The position numbers and the translations under genes are program-made. From Malachius bipustulatus (Eukaryota > Arthropoda > Insecta > Coleoptera > Melyridae), in assembly GCA_910589415.1 (NCBI GenBank), contig OU342635.1, positions 38,156,929 to 38,220,928 of the forward strand: a stretch of DNA of 64,000 bases. Direction: 5' to 3'. Of this stretch, positions 36,798-49,681 are shown one piece after another. Position 1 is the stretch's first letter. Each line of letters opens with the position of its first letter. The notes below the pieces were generated by a model that worked only from the letters and a program-made list of their open reading frames with translations, was not told the origin of the DNA and did no database searches.

Positions 36798-36982
36798 TTG
36801 TCGTGAGATTCCTGACCCGGCATAAGCAGGGGGTGATCTCGCGGTGGCGGCGTGGTCAAAACTCGTCAAAACAGCACGCCGATCCTTCCGCCCGCATCCA
36901 CATTCTGCTGTCGCAACGAGGGTCTCGCCTTGTCGTAGGATTCCTTACCCGGCGTCGCAGGGGGTAATCCTGCTGTGCGAGC
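36798..36982. repeat. two diverged copies of a hairpin-forming repeat, 132 bp apart
   Basis: Copy 1 hairpin is 36803-36842 and copy 2 is 36935-36973. Both share CTTGTCGT before the stem, a TCC internal loop, an inner stem ending ACCC and GGGT, and a GC-rich apical loop. The outer 7-bp stem is GTGAGAT/ATCTCGC in copy 1 and GTAGGAT/ATCCTGC in copy 2. Two adjacent base pairs differ between copies, and both differences are compensated on the other strand of the stem. The copies sit in a GC-rich island (about 36540-37090) unlike the AT-rich surroundings. It could be a structured RNA, an LTR or leader element, or a small palindromic transposon. Confidence 0.6.
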
Positions 36983-37156
36983 GTGAGCCGGTGCCAGTGA
37001 ACAGCCCGACGTTCCTCAGCCCGTTGAGTACGACACAACGCCCAGCGGTTTTACCACGACGACCCAGTTTTCGATCCTTTCACGTGAAGTAGGTACTCTC
37101 ATACCTACTTACACCTAACCAGATAGTCATTTTTAATTATTGAAATTTAAATCGCC

Positions 37157-37720
37157 TCTGTTGACACGCCTCGCTTCCTGCCGCTTTGCTTCGCAGCCCA
37201 TAATAACACGACCGCTAGAATCAGTTATTTAAATTCATGTCTATAAGTTTTGGGATAGCCTTGTTCATTTTTTGCTTGTAAATAGTAGTTTCTAATAAAA
37301 TGATAAACCTGTTAATAATCCAGTTTCACGACTCTCAATTATTATCACCACCGACCGTGAGCCTCAAGCAAGCCACTCGCAAACAACTTGACTCAACGGA
37401 AGTGTCATAAGCAACGTGGGGAGCGCCTAAAGACCGCCCCTCCGCGTCCGTTTTTTTTTTGGTGATAACCTCATTTGACCCCTGGTATTTTCCGTCTTCT
37501 CCATTGAGTTGCCCTGGGACAAGGGTACGATTAACGTACCAGCTGTCTGATAACTCAGGTAATTGGGAAAGTATAGCGAGTTCATTTCCCCGAGGGAGTA
37601 AACCCTCTGCAAAAATCTGGCGCCCTAGAAGTCCGTCCGATTCCAGCCAGGCCCGATTACGTCCAATTTTCCGGACAGCCGGGGTTGTCACAAGTTTAAT
37701 TATTTTTTTTCTTCGACCAC
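37157..37720 (+). other. possible LTR/leader remnant in GC-rich island
   Basis: A segment from TGTTGACACG contains a TAATAAAATGATAAA polyadenylation-like stretch at about 37290. It is followed after 300 bp by TGGCGCCC at 37619, a word typical of retroelement primer-binding sites. There is no second LTR, and frames on both strands lack gag or pol motifs. It may be the 5' end of a decayed LTR element, or just GC-rich unique sequence. Confidence 0.22.
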
Positions 37721-37731
37721 CAGCGGTAAAA

Positions 37732-38233
37732 ACTTTGGTGGTAAAGTGGACAAAAAATAAGTTCTTCTTCAATACATCGGTAGAAATCTACTCATAAAAC
37801 CAAAATCGCTGAAAAAATATCAAAAAACTAATTACAAGCATTTAATTAAATGAAATACATAAAATTAACATGGAAATAACGAATATGATTGATATATGGT
37901 AGTAATAAAAGTGACCAATAACCTGAAGAGGGTAGTTACATACCATAAAGCCTTGAGCAGTCAGAAGAATGTCCAATGCAGTGTGACATTAAACTCGAAT
38001 GGGGATTTTTTTATGACTACTTACTTAGGATTTATGGTATGTAACTACCCTCTTCAATTGGTTACTTCTTATACTACCATTTATCAGACATTCTAGCGTA
38101 ATTTCCATATTGTATGTATATTTTATTTTAATTAATTGTAATTAGTTTTTTGATTTTATTAATCGATTTCTTTTCTTTTCTTTCCGATTGCAATCGGTTC
38201 CAATTCTTTTGTTTGAATACTTTACCACCAAAT
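37732..38233. mobile_element. about 500-bp foldback / MITE
   Basis: The outer arms TTTGGTGGTAAAGT (left) and CTTTACCACCAAA (right), the middle arms ATCAAAAAACTAATTACA and its complement, and the inner arms are collinear inverted repeats. The inner arms are 37897-37949 and 38031-38085, sharing AGAGGGTAGTTACATACCAT. The loop is about 80 bp. The inner arms are better conserved than the outer ones. There is no coding capacity. Confidence 0.7.
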
Positions 38234-39007
38234 TACAGTTTTTTTTTTTTACTTTTTTGTTTACTTCATTTGTAATTTCTATTTAAAAAAAAACTACTCG
38301 ACTCTCCCAGGTTCCATCATCTCCTACAGGCATAATTTCATAGCTTTTACCTTTTTTAAAACGACGCATTTTTAGAGACCGCTGTTATTTTTCTGTAATG
38401 TTTACCCGAGTGCCTATGATAATGAAATTTTGAAACTTTTCGACCAAGGATCTTCAGAGAAATATGGGAGGGGGTATATTTTTGCTAATATCTCAAAAAC
38501 TGTGCGACAAAAATAGTAAAATAATTTCGGGATCTTTATATAAGAGTCTTTAAGACGCCTACCTATTTCCTTGGCTGATAAGGAAAAAAAATTCGCTTCC
38601 TAATAATTTATGACGGTTAGATTTTTTTTTTAATTATGTGGATTTGTATTTTCTTAAATTGATGGCAGCAACCAAATATAATGAGTGCGGCAAATGACAT
38701 CTGATGCTTATGTAATATAATTCCTGAAAAACATTACGTTTACAACTTCAACTAAACGATCTAATCTCGAACTCAACCTGAAGATGTCTCTAGAATAGAA
38801 ACACTCTACAAATTATTTTCAAATATTTTGGAAACTAATATATTATATTAACGCAAAAACTGACTCAATAATTTGTGTTTCATAATAATATGTTCCAATC
38901 AAAATAGAATGCAGACATACTTACGGAATTCAATAACACGAAAAAAAAATTAATGTGCCAGTGTGCGTACCAAGAAAAATCCTTGGCGTCGTTTTTTTTC
39001 TTGCCAG
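38234..39007. other. non-coding stretch
   Basis: AT-rich, no recognisable feature apart from the polypyrimidine tract that leads into the candidate exon at 39008. Confidence 0.4.
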
Positions 39008-39228
39008 ATGGATCCGGCATCGCTGATAGTTCCCCGCATAAGACGGGCGTCGATGGCTTGTCCCGTATCCCGTATGCTACGCTGGCATCCGTCGACCGTC
39101 GACCGCCCGTGATCCGGCGACTCCGGGAGACAATGAGTGCCGATATTAGAAGCACACTTCACAAAGGGCATCAACGGCAAAGCTCACGCTTCGCCAGAAC
39201 TGCTCTGTTAATGAAGCCCAGATTCTAA
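39008..39228 (+). other. candidate terminal coding exon, unknown protein
   Basis: A strong acceptor-like sequence (GTTTTTTTTCTTGCCAG ending at 39007) is followed by a GC-rich open stretch ending in TAA at 39226-39228. The frame reads through DGSGIADSSPHKTGVDG to ARTALLMKPRF. The composition is clearly richer in G and C than its surroundings and shows no repeat signature. I do not recognise the protein. The opposite strand is also partly open, so strand and coding status are unsure. Confidence 0.27.
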
Positions 39229-41213
39229 TCGAGATCCTTCGCTCCCGTACTTCTATTTTTCTTTATACTTTGCTCCTAATGCTCTTTTGTACACCAAATG
39301 CCGACTAAATTGAATTTCTCCGTTTTGGCAACGTGCTTACTTTCGTCGCGATTGTGATAATAAAATTAAATTAAATAAACAGCCAGTCATAACTGGTAAT
39401 GTAATTCTGCTTTTATATTCCTATTCAGAGAGTCTTAATGTCTTTCAGGGTTTTACCTGCGAGTCAAATGCGCTAGTAATTATTAAAATTAGTTACATTA
39501 CAAGGGGCTTGTTCGTATGCCGTTACATTGAGGAGCGTAAAACTTTAACCCGTCTAGACCATTAGAGCGCAAGGACAAGGGTTCTATTAAAATTATGAAC
39601 ATGCCGGAGTTCGCAAGAGGCACTTGGCACTTCTTCATGACTAACAACAATTCCAAGTACACTTTGTACTAATTCGTTAATAGCGAGTAGTAAGCCTGCG
39701 TAAATATTAATAATAACTTTTCGACTGACTAAGATTGATTCGAAGCAGGCCCCTACTGTTGTAATGGTAATGTGGTATATTTAAATAGATTTCGGGATCG
39801 GACTGATGGCAGGGTCATTTGCATATAAATTTATTTTCCATGGTAGCTACATCCGCAGCAGGAGTAGCAGGACACAATAATGTAGGACAGACTTCATCTT
39901 CTTTAAAGTAGCCAGGATGAACGGATATATTGGAAATACAACGATAAATCAAAGTGAAGCCTCCCGGAAATTTATTATCCTTCTGTGAGATTTACTTTAA
40001 TTCAGTGGCTTTCTCGGTGCAAGATTTAAGTAAAATGCATAGCAGAAAACGCATCTAGAAGCCACATCGCTATAAATTGCCGTGAAATATGGGATTTGTA
40101 ATTGCCGTTTGGTCCGACAAGAAATCTACTTGGTGGTTTTCCGCTTTACCAACAATTTGCTTTGTTTTTACAACGCTTATGTAACCTTTTCTTGTCATAA
40201 TGTCTCACTCAGTTGAGATAGCAAAAGAAGCGTCATTTGTTATTTGTTAGAATTTGGAAAATTCAACCAAACTAACGCTCTTCGTTATTTTAGTTTCCTC
40301 TGCCTGCTTTGCTTTCTTAGATACTTCACTATAGCGGGGCTCGTAAATCTTGATTACCATAGCTTAACCAAGAGAAAATAATCCACTAGATCAATCAACC
40401 TTCCTTGTAAGTAGAAGAGCTTTGCTTCTAAAAGCACGATATTAAATAATGTAAGGCTGTATTTTGCCGATAATATAAATAAAAATAATAATAATAATGA
40501 TAAGTAATAATGACAAAATAATGACATTTTTCTCCCCAAATGAGTGGAGGAGAAAAATTAAATTACCTGCCTATAACAGATATCTCCAATAATAATTATG
40601 AATAACCAATGTAAATGAACGTATAGGAGTTGTATTATTAATACCTACGTGTAATAAAATTTGTAACAAAATTATGATTCCTACGTAATCTTTTTGTGGA
40701 AATCGCTTTGATAAGGCCGCTTTTGTTTCTAAAAATGCCATCTTCTTATTCTTGGGGAAAAAATAAACAAGGCTAAGTGTTAAAACCATTTTGAGGTTTC
40801 CAATACACATTACCAATATACAAACCATCACACCATCAGCTATGTGTATTCGTAAATTCGGAAACTTACAGCTTTTAAACTTTTAACTGGTGACACATGA
40901 ACCTTTGAGGAAATGCTTTTTTTTAGGAAATGACCTTTGTCAAAAAAGAAGTTCTTTTTTTCGCGAAAAAAAGTTTGAAATTTAGCGGAAAATATTCTCC
41001 ATTAAAAATATAGGACGTCTTTGGCCCAAAAACTAGTGAAACCACTACTTGGCCTAAAACTGATGATCCAAATGTCAAAGAAGACGTTGCAACGTCCCGC
41101 TCAACTTCAAAATTTCAAATGGCATCGGGAATCATGAGTGATCTCACTTTGAAAGTATTTTAATTATCCGCACATAAATTATTTTAGTTGTCAATTTAGG
41201 CAGTCTGTTTCTC
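39229..41213. other. non-coding stretch
   Basis: No supported gene. A trinucleotide-rich tract (AATAATAATAATAATG) lies near 40485-40500. Confidence 0.4.
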
Positions 41214-41567
41214 AGTGCATGAGGACGTTTTATAGTTACCCTGTTCAAATTCTGAGTTTAATGACATAGAACTTTGGTACAAAAGCTAATTTAAATAGCA
41301 TGAATGTTTTGTGCTACTTTTTGTGTAAATAATAATTAAAATACCTTCAAATGAGGCTTAACATGATACCCTCTCAAACATTTTTAAGTTGACAGGGACT
41401 GTAGCATTCTTTTTAACATTTCACACATTAGTTTTAAGTCGAAATGTCACAAATTTCATGGAACTTAATTATGAGTTTGTACCAAAGTTCTCATTTGGTT
41501 TAAAATTTAAAGAGGGGTTGGGGGACTCACTTTAACACATACATTGAGGGTACAAAACGTCCTCACA
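41214..41567. repeat. foldback repeat
   Basis: Left blocks TGAGGACGTTTTATAG...TACCCT and AACTTTGGTACAAA recur in the same order in the reverse complement of the right half (GTGAGGACGTTTTGTACCCT and AACTTTGGTACAAA). The arms are about 90 bp with indels and the loop about 170 bp. No coding frame. Confidence 0.6.
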
Positions 41568-43979
41568 GTAAATTTTCTACTAAATATTTCTGATTATCTC
41601 TTTGATTCGGGAACTGAACATCATACGAAGTAATTCCTAACAATACTAATAATCTTACAAAAAATAAATGTGAAAATACAAGCTGATGTGGAAAAATCCT
41701 TATTGAAGGAACCTGATGGGGGCATATTATTACATTGTCATGCTTCTATGCTCGTATGGAGAATGTTTGTATCATGATTTGATTTTTTCTGGCGTTTGAA
41801 CTGAATTTGCCCCCAGGGAGTTTTTTAAGCGGAAAATCGGTTATACTTGTGTCTCTTCAAAAAAATTCGCCCCGGGAAACGCGTTATGAAGGGATATATT
41901 GAAGTGATTTCAGACAATCTGGAAAGTTCCCATAATAATTATTTTCGCTTTCATAAAATGGTGTTACATCGAATGCTCATTGCTCTCACATGACTTGTTG
42001 ATCGGGCTACATTTTATATCATTCAGGTTGTTCCCGAAATGGCTGACATGGATAGTACCATCGCATTCATTTTGGATTACGGATTCTAAGGGAGATATGA
42101 CAAATTTTGTAATTTTTTTTTAACCAATTTATGTTTTAAATTGATAGTGTTTCTGGATATCCTCTAAAACACTCTGTATACCATGTTGGTCAATTCGTGA
42201 TCACCTTGTATAAATTAATTAACCACTTTATAAATACTTTATAAATTATTTTTAAAATTTAAAATTTTATAAATTATATTCTGTTTATGTACTTAATTTT
42301 TCTAATGCTACCTGTAAGAATAATGGCCCTTAGGACAGTGTAACTAAAAAACCTCATAAATTATATACAATATTGAGATAATGTGAAATAAATTATGATT
42401 ATAGAAACAAGTGAAATTAAGATTTATTGAGTAAATAAGAATAGATAGAGTCCTTTATGAGTCTGAAGCTCTCTGTTATGAAACTCAACAACTCAACGTG
42501 AACAAGCTTTGAGAAATAGTTTTGAATAGCCCTTTCATCTAAACGTCCGTAAACTTGACAAAAACTTTCCCCCGAGGACGGCCGATGCTGAAAGCTGTTC
42601 CTGAATGGAGCCCTGTATTGTTTTATTAAAGTTCTATTTTAAGTTTTTTGTCGTAGCAGCGGTTCGATATTGCGGTTGATTTAACAAGGAAGGTTGACGA
42701 ATGACCAGGAGCATGTTTTTGTCGTACGTATCCACATTAGAGTAGACCCGATAACTTTAATATATGATCCTGGGAGAATAATAGTTGCCCATAATATCCG
42801 GCTTACAATGGCCAATCCTTGCTTGCGGAAGCATTTCTCAGAGGTCGGTTTCCCTCTACACCAGTTAAAAAACCATGACTGGGTAACTATTCACACTATA
42901 AACTTTTCTTTTCACTCTTCAACAACTGGGAAAATGTTTCCACCGTTGGTGAAAATATTGCCCGGAGTAAACTTTGATTGTTCGTACCTAATTGAAACTC
43001 AGTCGGTACATGTTGTATTTTTCATCTCCTTCCCTATTACATCATGCCTGGGAGTTATTTAGATATTTACATTGTTCTACTGTTGAAAGCGATTTAAATT
43101 TCATATGGTAGTCGATGACCTGAAGAGATAATTGGTTGATTTTAGCGTTTTATTTATAGCTTTTATTCAATTTGTACACATTTTCTTAGCAAGCCATGAT
43201 TTAAAATGGGTCTAAATTGCATTATTTAAAAACCTAATCAATAACTTCACAGGATCCGTCCTGATTGTCCTGTGATATCTGCCCTGATGCTCCTGTGCAA
43301 AGTTCCCGTGTATTTCAATGAAGTGTTCATCTTGGCTTGCTGGAACTATGGGATACCCCTGGATAACAACTAAAACGGTAGATAATAATGATGACTATTA
43401 TAATCCCTGCAATCTAAATTTTCACAATTTTTGGCTTTGTTCATCCATCACATAATACTATCACGGGCACTTACGAGAAGACTGAATAGAAACGATTTAT
43501 ATACCGAAATACAATTATTCAGACTAAAACTCACTGATAATTTTTTATTATTATTTTAAAACATCTTATTATTCATCTGTCTTTCTGTCTATCACAATAT
43601 TATCAGTAAACCTTTGACGGCTTATATAGGGTGTTTCGTTTTCTAATAGTGTCGTTTTAGAAGGTGATTGAGAATTGCAAAAAAGAGGACTTTACTCACA
43701 AAATATAAAAATTTTTCAAAAAGACGAAATAAGAAGATAGAAAAGTCTTCGTAGTTGAAGTATGAAGAGGGAATTCTGGGAATAACTTTAGGGCCGTTTG
43801 AGCAATGTTGTTCAAATTTGGTATACACATAGTTCTGAGATAGATACCTCTATTAGTGTATTTTATAATAAAAAATACACTATTGAGGACGACATCACTT
43901 TACGAAAATCACCCAAACTCATCAAAAATGTCTACCAGATCACGAAAAAGTGATTTTCCAAAATTCACCTGTCCACGAC
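41568..43979. other. non-coding stretch with repeat ends
   Basis: Isolated terminal words (AACACTCTGTATA near 42168, TATAGGGTGTTTCG near 43625) suggest decayed members of the ACAGGGTG family. A small hairpin TAGTGTATTTT/AAAAATACACTA lies at 43855-43883. The plus-strand frame 42694-43062 (122 codons) is the longest unassigned frame here, but shows no domain and no codon evidence. Confidence 0.35.
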
Positions 43980-44699
43980 ATACAGGGTGTTTCAAAACAT
44001 GTGTCGGAAAATGACAGGTGTGATACCTTGGCTCATTATGAGAAACAAAGTTACCCTTATCAACATGGGGCAAACCCTCATTTTTCAAAAGTTGTAATTT
44101 TTTTTTTCTTTTTTTTACGATATCTTCTCACTAACCATCTGAGTTATAAAACTGAATTTTTGTACACATCTTACTATTGATATTTTAATGATAATTTTTT
44201 TTTCATATGCCAGTGGTGGAGATTTTAGGGTTGCTTAAATTTTTTTTGCCCCTAAATTCTACGATGCTGGGAAAATTGTCACTGTGAAAACAAATTTTAA
44301 ACTGTCAATGTTTTCCACAAAAACAGGTGCTCTTGAATGGTCACAAGTTGTAATGTGAACTGGTTTCGAGAAAAACACCATTATATGATGAAAAACATAA
44401 AAGTAGAAAACATTACTTCATTTTGATAATTTTTTCTATGATTTGTTTCACTGTCACATGAAAAAATTTAATTAGCCCTCAAAATGTATATAAAAATAAT
44501 GATAGGATGTGTACAAAAATTTTCTGTATCTCAAACGGTTCCTGGAATATTGTAAAGTAACAAACAAATTTTTTTTACACCCTGTATCTCGAAAACGGAA
44601 AATTTGCGGACCAATGACGTTAATAAGAATTTTTCCCTTAGAACGAGGCAGGAAATCACACCTTTCATTTCCCGACAAATGTTTTGGAACATCATGTAT
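43980..44699. mobile_element. foldback element, about 720 bp
   Basis: The left end ATACAGGGTGTTTCAAAACA and the reverse complement of the right end (ATACATGATGTTCCAAAACA) match. They continue into TGTCGG(A/G)AAATGA(C/A)AGGTGTGAT and further diverged sequence. An extra CACCCTGTATCTCG end lies inside at 44580, suggesting a second, nested terminus. No transposase. Confidence 0.65.
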
Positions 44700-44721
44700 T
44701 ATAGACAAGAAAAGTTGCACA

Positions 44722-45395
44722 ATTTTAAGCTTAAGAATCTGAAAAAAATTTAGCACATTTTCAGTCGTTGCTGAAATATCATGAAAAAACTGAAAAATCG
44801 GAATTTCTTATTTTGACCATTATCATTTTTATTATTGAAAATACCTAAAAAATTATTTTTTGCAGGCTTACCTACATAAGTCGTCCAGGAGCTATCCATT
44901 TAACCTTCAAAAATTTTAAAGCAGACTAGATTCAATAGTTTTCATAGTCAATTTTTGTTTGTCTTATAGCCGCCATATTGTTTTTTTCATGTCATTTGGT
45001 ATTAGAAAGACCAATTTCACAAAAAAAATAATAACATAATATTTTGAAAAATTAAAAAAAGTTATTTTTTTTCCAATCAAATTTTTGAAGATTTTTTATT
45101 TGAACGCTATTGATTTTTGGTTCTCATGATTTTTTTTATACCGAATGACATAAAAAACAATATGGCGGCCATAAGAAAAACAAAAATCGGCTTTGATAAT
45201 TTTTGTAATGTCCAATTGATAGCTTTAGGATGACTTACGTAAACCTACAAAAAATTATTTATTAATTTACAACAATAAAAAAGATATGAAAAAATTAAGA
45301 AATTTAATTTTTCAGTTTCTTCAGGATATTTCAGCATCCACTGAAGATATCCTAAATTTTTCTCAGATTCTTATTAAGCATTTTTTTATTAAGAT
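44722..45395. mobile_element. foldback of the GGCCGCCATATT family, copy 2
   Basis: The left arm starts AGAATCTGAAAAAAATTTAG and the right arm ends with the complement (CTAAATTTTTCTCAGATTCT). The interior shares CTGAAATATCATGAAAAAAC, a CTTACCTACATAAG block and CCGCCATATTGTTTTTTT with the elements at 24216 and 59946. The arms are about 290 bp. It nearly abuts the preceding foldback. Confidence 0.7.
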
Positions 45396-48300
45396 TCTGA
45401 TTAATGTTTAACTTTTCTCTAATTTACCCGACTTTGTATTCATTACCGTTTTCAAGACCCTTACAATGTACTGCCACTTACACTGAGCGTATATTTATTT
45501 CTCCAAAGTCGCATTTTAAAGACGGTCCTGTAGCGTCATCTTCCAAGATCTATGAACGAAATTTTAAACTTTTGTAGAACTTAGGAATGACGTTAATCGC
45601 TTCACTTCTGCAGACCCTTCAAAAATCGAAAATAAACCGTTCATGAGATACGGTTTCTGGTCACAGATTTCAATTTAGGGGACTGAACTTTTTAGGAGTC
45701 AGTTATCTACAAGGAGTGGTCTGGTATTGCACTTGAGCAAAATCGGTCTAACCGTTTCAAAATGGCGGACATATGAATTTTAGGCTAATTTGATTTTTTG
45801 AACCCCTTTATAAGCAAGGTATATTTAAAAATTTGAGACCAAATTAACAAGATTGGAAGGACATTTCTTGAAGTTGACGTTACTGTAAAAAAAATTGCAA
45901 TTTTTCCAATAATAAGCCAGTGGCATGGGTAGGAAAAGGGTGAAAATGGCTAAATTACTATAATCATTATAATGTGCACATTTTTAAAGGAATTGAACTC
46001 ACCTTTTTACAGTAGCCAGATATACAAATAACATTCAAAATAATTTCAAGAAGCAAATGATAAAAATGACGGAGATTATTTTATATGATGTTTATTTCTT
46101 TAAAATTTCAAATTTTCGCTTTCCAAAATACCCTTGTAACTTTTTTCTAATTAATTTCAAGGTAAGTAATATTAAAATAAGAACGTTGTTGAAGAAATAA
46201 TTTTTGGCTTGTAAATCCGAATTTAGAGCATATTTAAAAATTATGATTGACACTCGTGTACACTGAATCAACGATTTATTTTTGATTTGTATTTTTGATA
46301 TTAAAGAAGACAGCATTGTCGTTTTTAGGTAATAAAAATAAGGTCAAAAGTGGAAATAGCATAGCTGGAAAATAAATGTTTGCTTTATTGTATAAATCAC
46401 ACAACGCTTGGCTAGATCGCCAACGGCAAATACGGGATAACACTTCCAGACTGTATATACTCTAGTTTATCTTTGATCGTGAAATATTTGCGAATTGAAT
46501 TCTCCACTAGTGATTTGGTTTTTCCATCTACGAAGCGGTACACTTTGTATCGGGCTGATCGAATTTCAAAACCCTCCAGTTGTTAATAAAACGAACTTTG
46601 TTATGCTTATTTTTATTCACACCGTAATCCGATAAAGAAACGCATATTACTTCGATTTATACGATCATTCACGTCAAACCCTTCTGAGAAAGTAGATGAG
46701 AAATAATTACCATCCCTTACCTACATTTTAACCCTTCCAAATTTTACATTAAAAACTTGCTTTTCAGAGTATTATTCTCAGGGACAAACGTTTGTCTTCA
46801 TCCAACTGCCACTTTGACATTGTTTTAGCTAATTAGAGACCTGGTTCTAACCAAATGGGAACGCCCTATTAACATACCCTTAAGCGTGCATGACCTGTAG
46901 CTTATTGTAGCTGGACAATGGTCGACCCTCCGTGCATACTGACCAGTGGTTATTTATCTTTCAATAACAACAAAGTAAATAATAATTAATTGTCGTCCAG
47001 TTAATTGGGGTTTTTAATAAGTCAACTAAGTTTCTAAAATAAATTCGGGATGTTATTAATCCCTTGCAGCCTAGTTTCTGGAAATAAACCAAGATTTTCT
47101 TATCATCTTGGTCTGTCCAAAGAATTTTTAGAAAACTATAGCTGCAACAAAGTGTGTCAATCTCTTTGATTTCGCGTTAACAGTTCCTGATCAAAGTAAT
47201 AATTATAATAGTACTCAAAATTGCTACAAAGCAAAGCGTAAAATGATTTATGTCACATCGAAATCATTGAGTAATTTGTCGGTTCAAATACCGATTTTTC
47301 TAAATTTTTCCGAGAAAACTCTAAAAATGTTATCACAATTACTTCGATAAACGATGTATCCCTTTCCTTCGGTGAACGAGACCCAAAAGGGATCTATTTG
47401 GAAAATATAATCTAAGAGAGCAGTTCCAATGTGAAAAGAACAATATCCGGCTTTAACTGCATGATTCCCCTTCCATTCAAACTCTCTCACACCGCTTCGT
47501 TTCCCTGTCTTGTATCGGGAACGAACAAGGAAAATCCCGACGGTGCCAGAAACCGTGAACGATTTCCACGTTAATTACGAGCAAAGTCAGAAAACAAACT
47601 CTCCCTTTATTTTTTCAACACTTTGTTCCGCTCGATGGGCTTATTGAGTCCCAAATAATTGCGGAATTCACCGTCGGGAGGCTTGACAGCTTCTATTTGT
47701 CTGGATAGTTTTTATTATATAAGGTGGAGATTCTGAAGAGATCAGCCAGCAAATGGGGCTATATTGAACTGGCGGGAATTCACCTCGCCATCTGTGCGCC
47801 AGGGCTTACCTAAAGCCGGATGTGACGGCGCCATTTTCAACCCGATGGTAAACAAAGAGATTCGAATTATTCGGCTTTGGATACGAACTAAGTCTGCACT
47901 TGCAGCAGCATTTAAACTGCTAAGAAAGTTTCTTTAATCTCTGGGGAAAATATTAGAATTTTCAAGTTATTAATATGAAGAGCAAATAAGTTCTCTCCAA
48001 TTCTTCAATTCATTATAACAACTTTATTATTAATTTGCTACTATCAGGGCGACTTTATAATAGATATCTACTTCATCTAAAATATGTTTTGGTTTTATAC
48101 TTCCACCGACATCATCTCCATCTTATAAGTAAAGACAGGTTCTATTCTGATACTCAGACTGTTACAATAATACGTTTGATATATTGTAAACTTTACTTTG
48201 AAATTTAGTTTGGTAACTTCAAACTTTGTTAGGAGCTTGAAATATAATTACAGTAGCTGTAGAAAATTTAATCATTATATTTTGTGTGATTGTGTCAAAA

Positions 48301-49629
48301 CCATATTGTGTACATTGTTTGTTTCACCTTTACCAACAAAACTTGGTTGCATCCAACTAAAACTTGCGCTTGATGCTATCTTCTTCAGTACGAACTATTT
48401 TAATAATAGTATCCTTTGTTACACCCTTTTCAAGAGTTGCTACCATTGAGCAGGCTAATTAAATCGGGCTCTATCCTGGGAAAATGCTTGGTACAAACAA
48501 GAAAAAAAGCACACTTTCAGCTGAAATCTGCATCAGCTAACTGGATGCCTGGTTGGGAGCCTGATCCTATTCAATACTTTGTTCGTCCTTAATTGAAAGG
48601 TCGATGAGTTTCCATCATATACGTGCAGTATCGCAAACACAATAACTTGGGGTAAATCGTGTGTGAAATGAAAAAATAACAAATGGCTGTCAGGCAGTCT
48701 GCTGGAACGCGAACTGCTTTGAATAAAGTATTTCGTGATTTTTAAGGCGACAGTGAAATTATTACAGGAAATTATGTGGAATAATCCAATCTAGATTTTC
48801 TCTTTGAATATTTTACTGCTATTATTATTCTATATAAAACGTCTTGCTCTTATATCTTTATGGGTGTAAAATTACAGTCTGGAAAAAGGAAAAGAAAATT
48901 TTACAAGATATAGCATGAAAGATCAGATTACTCTGATGAGAAGAGGGCACCTAAAATATATAAAGTAGCAAGATATGCAAATAAATTATTAATAGAACCA
49001 TAAAAAGTCGGAACAAAAGATAAAGTATTTCATGTTTGCCACTCTTAATTCAATCCCGTGACATAGTATATGATTTTATCTCTGAGCGTTCCTCAAACTC
49101 GCTCATTAAATTGAATATATCAACTACTTCTTTTATGAAATTCTCAAGGATTTTGTAGAATAAAATTATTACTCGCTTGTTGAATAGTATAGTATGAGAT
49201 ATACGCCATCCCTCATTCAGACGACGATCGTAGTGCGATTCTTACTAAAGCTTCAGGAATAAAATTCCAATTCAACGGAATGAGCTAAGTTGATGATGAC
49301 ACCCTTTCGTCTGGAAACTTTCCATCGTAATTGCCTTATACAGTTAGGACTTAGCTTCTCTCGACGTAATTTCGTTTCTTGCAACTGTCCTGAATTTTTC
49401 CTAATGTTATTGCTGTATTTTCTCATATTACTTCCTTTTAGAGAAATAGACTTAACTCGATTTGAATCTGTTGAAATGCCTTATGGCTTATTTAGACCGA
49501 TTAGTTAGACCTAAAAATATACAGGCAGAAACAGGAATAGCTGACGGAAATAAACATTCCTTAAAGTTCCTTAAAAGATATTTTTATGCAGTTCGTCTCG
49601 AATATTTACTTGCATTGGAAACTTAACGA
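45396..49629. other. non-coding stretch
   Basis: No supported gene. 45480-46060 has the texture of a decayed non-coding repeat. A TTATATAAGG box at about 47715, with a TCAGCC initiator-like word some 25 bp downstream and a GC-rich stretch to 47850, is a weak core-promoter candidate on the plus strand, with no coding exon attached. Confidence 0.35.
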
Positions 49630-49681
49630 CATCTGTTGAAAAAATCACGAGAACGTAGCTCGAGTGATTTTTCAGCAGATG
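49630..49681. repeat. 52-bp hairpin
   Basis: CATCTGTTGAAAAAATCAC and the near-complement GTGATTTTTCAGCAGATG flank a short centre (GAGAACGTAGCTCGA). One mismatch and one indel. It could be a minimal MITE. Confidence 0.6.

Noticed and set aside
36844..37092. 82-codon Arg/Pro-rich frame as a coding exon
   Set aside because: It overlaps the structured hairpin repeat and its composition follows from the GC-rich island; the opposite strand is equally open.
37335..37797. Overlapping 145- and 112-codon frames on opposite strands as a gene
   Set aside because: Both strands are open because the patch is GC-rich. No domain, splice signal or start context favours either.
42694..43062. 122-codon plus-strand frame as a host gene
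   Set aside because: No recognisable domain, no flanking splice signals, and composition like its surroundings.
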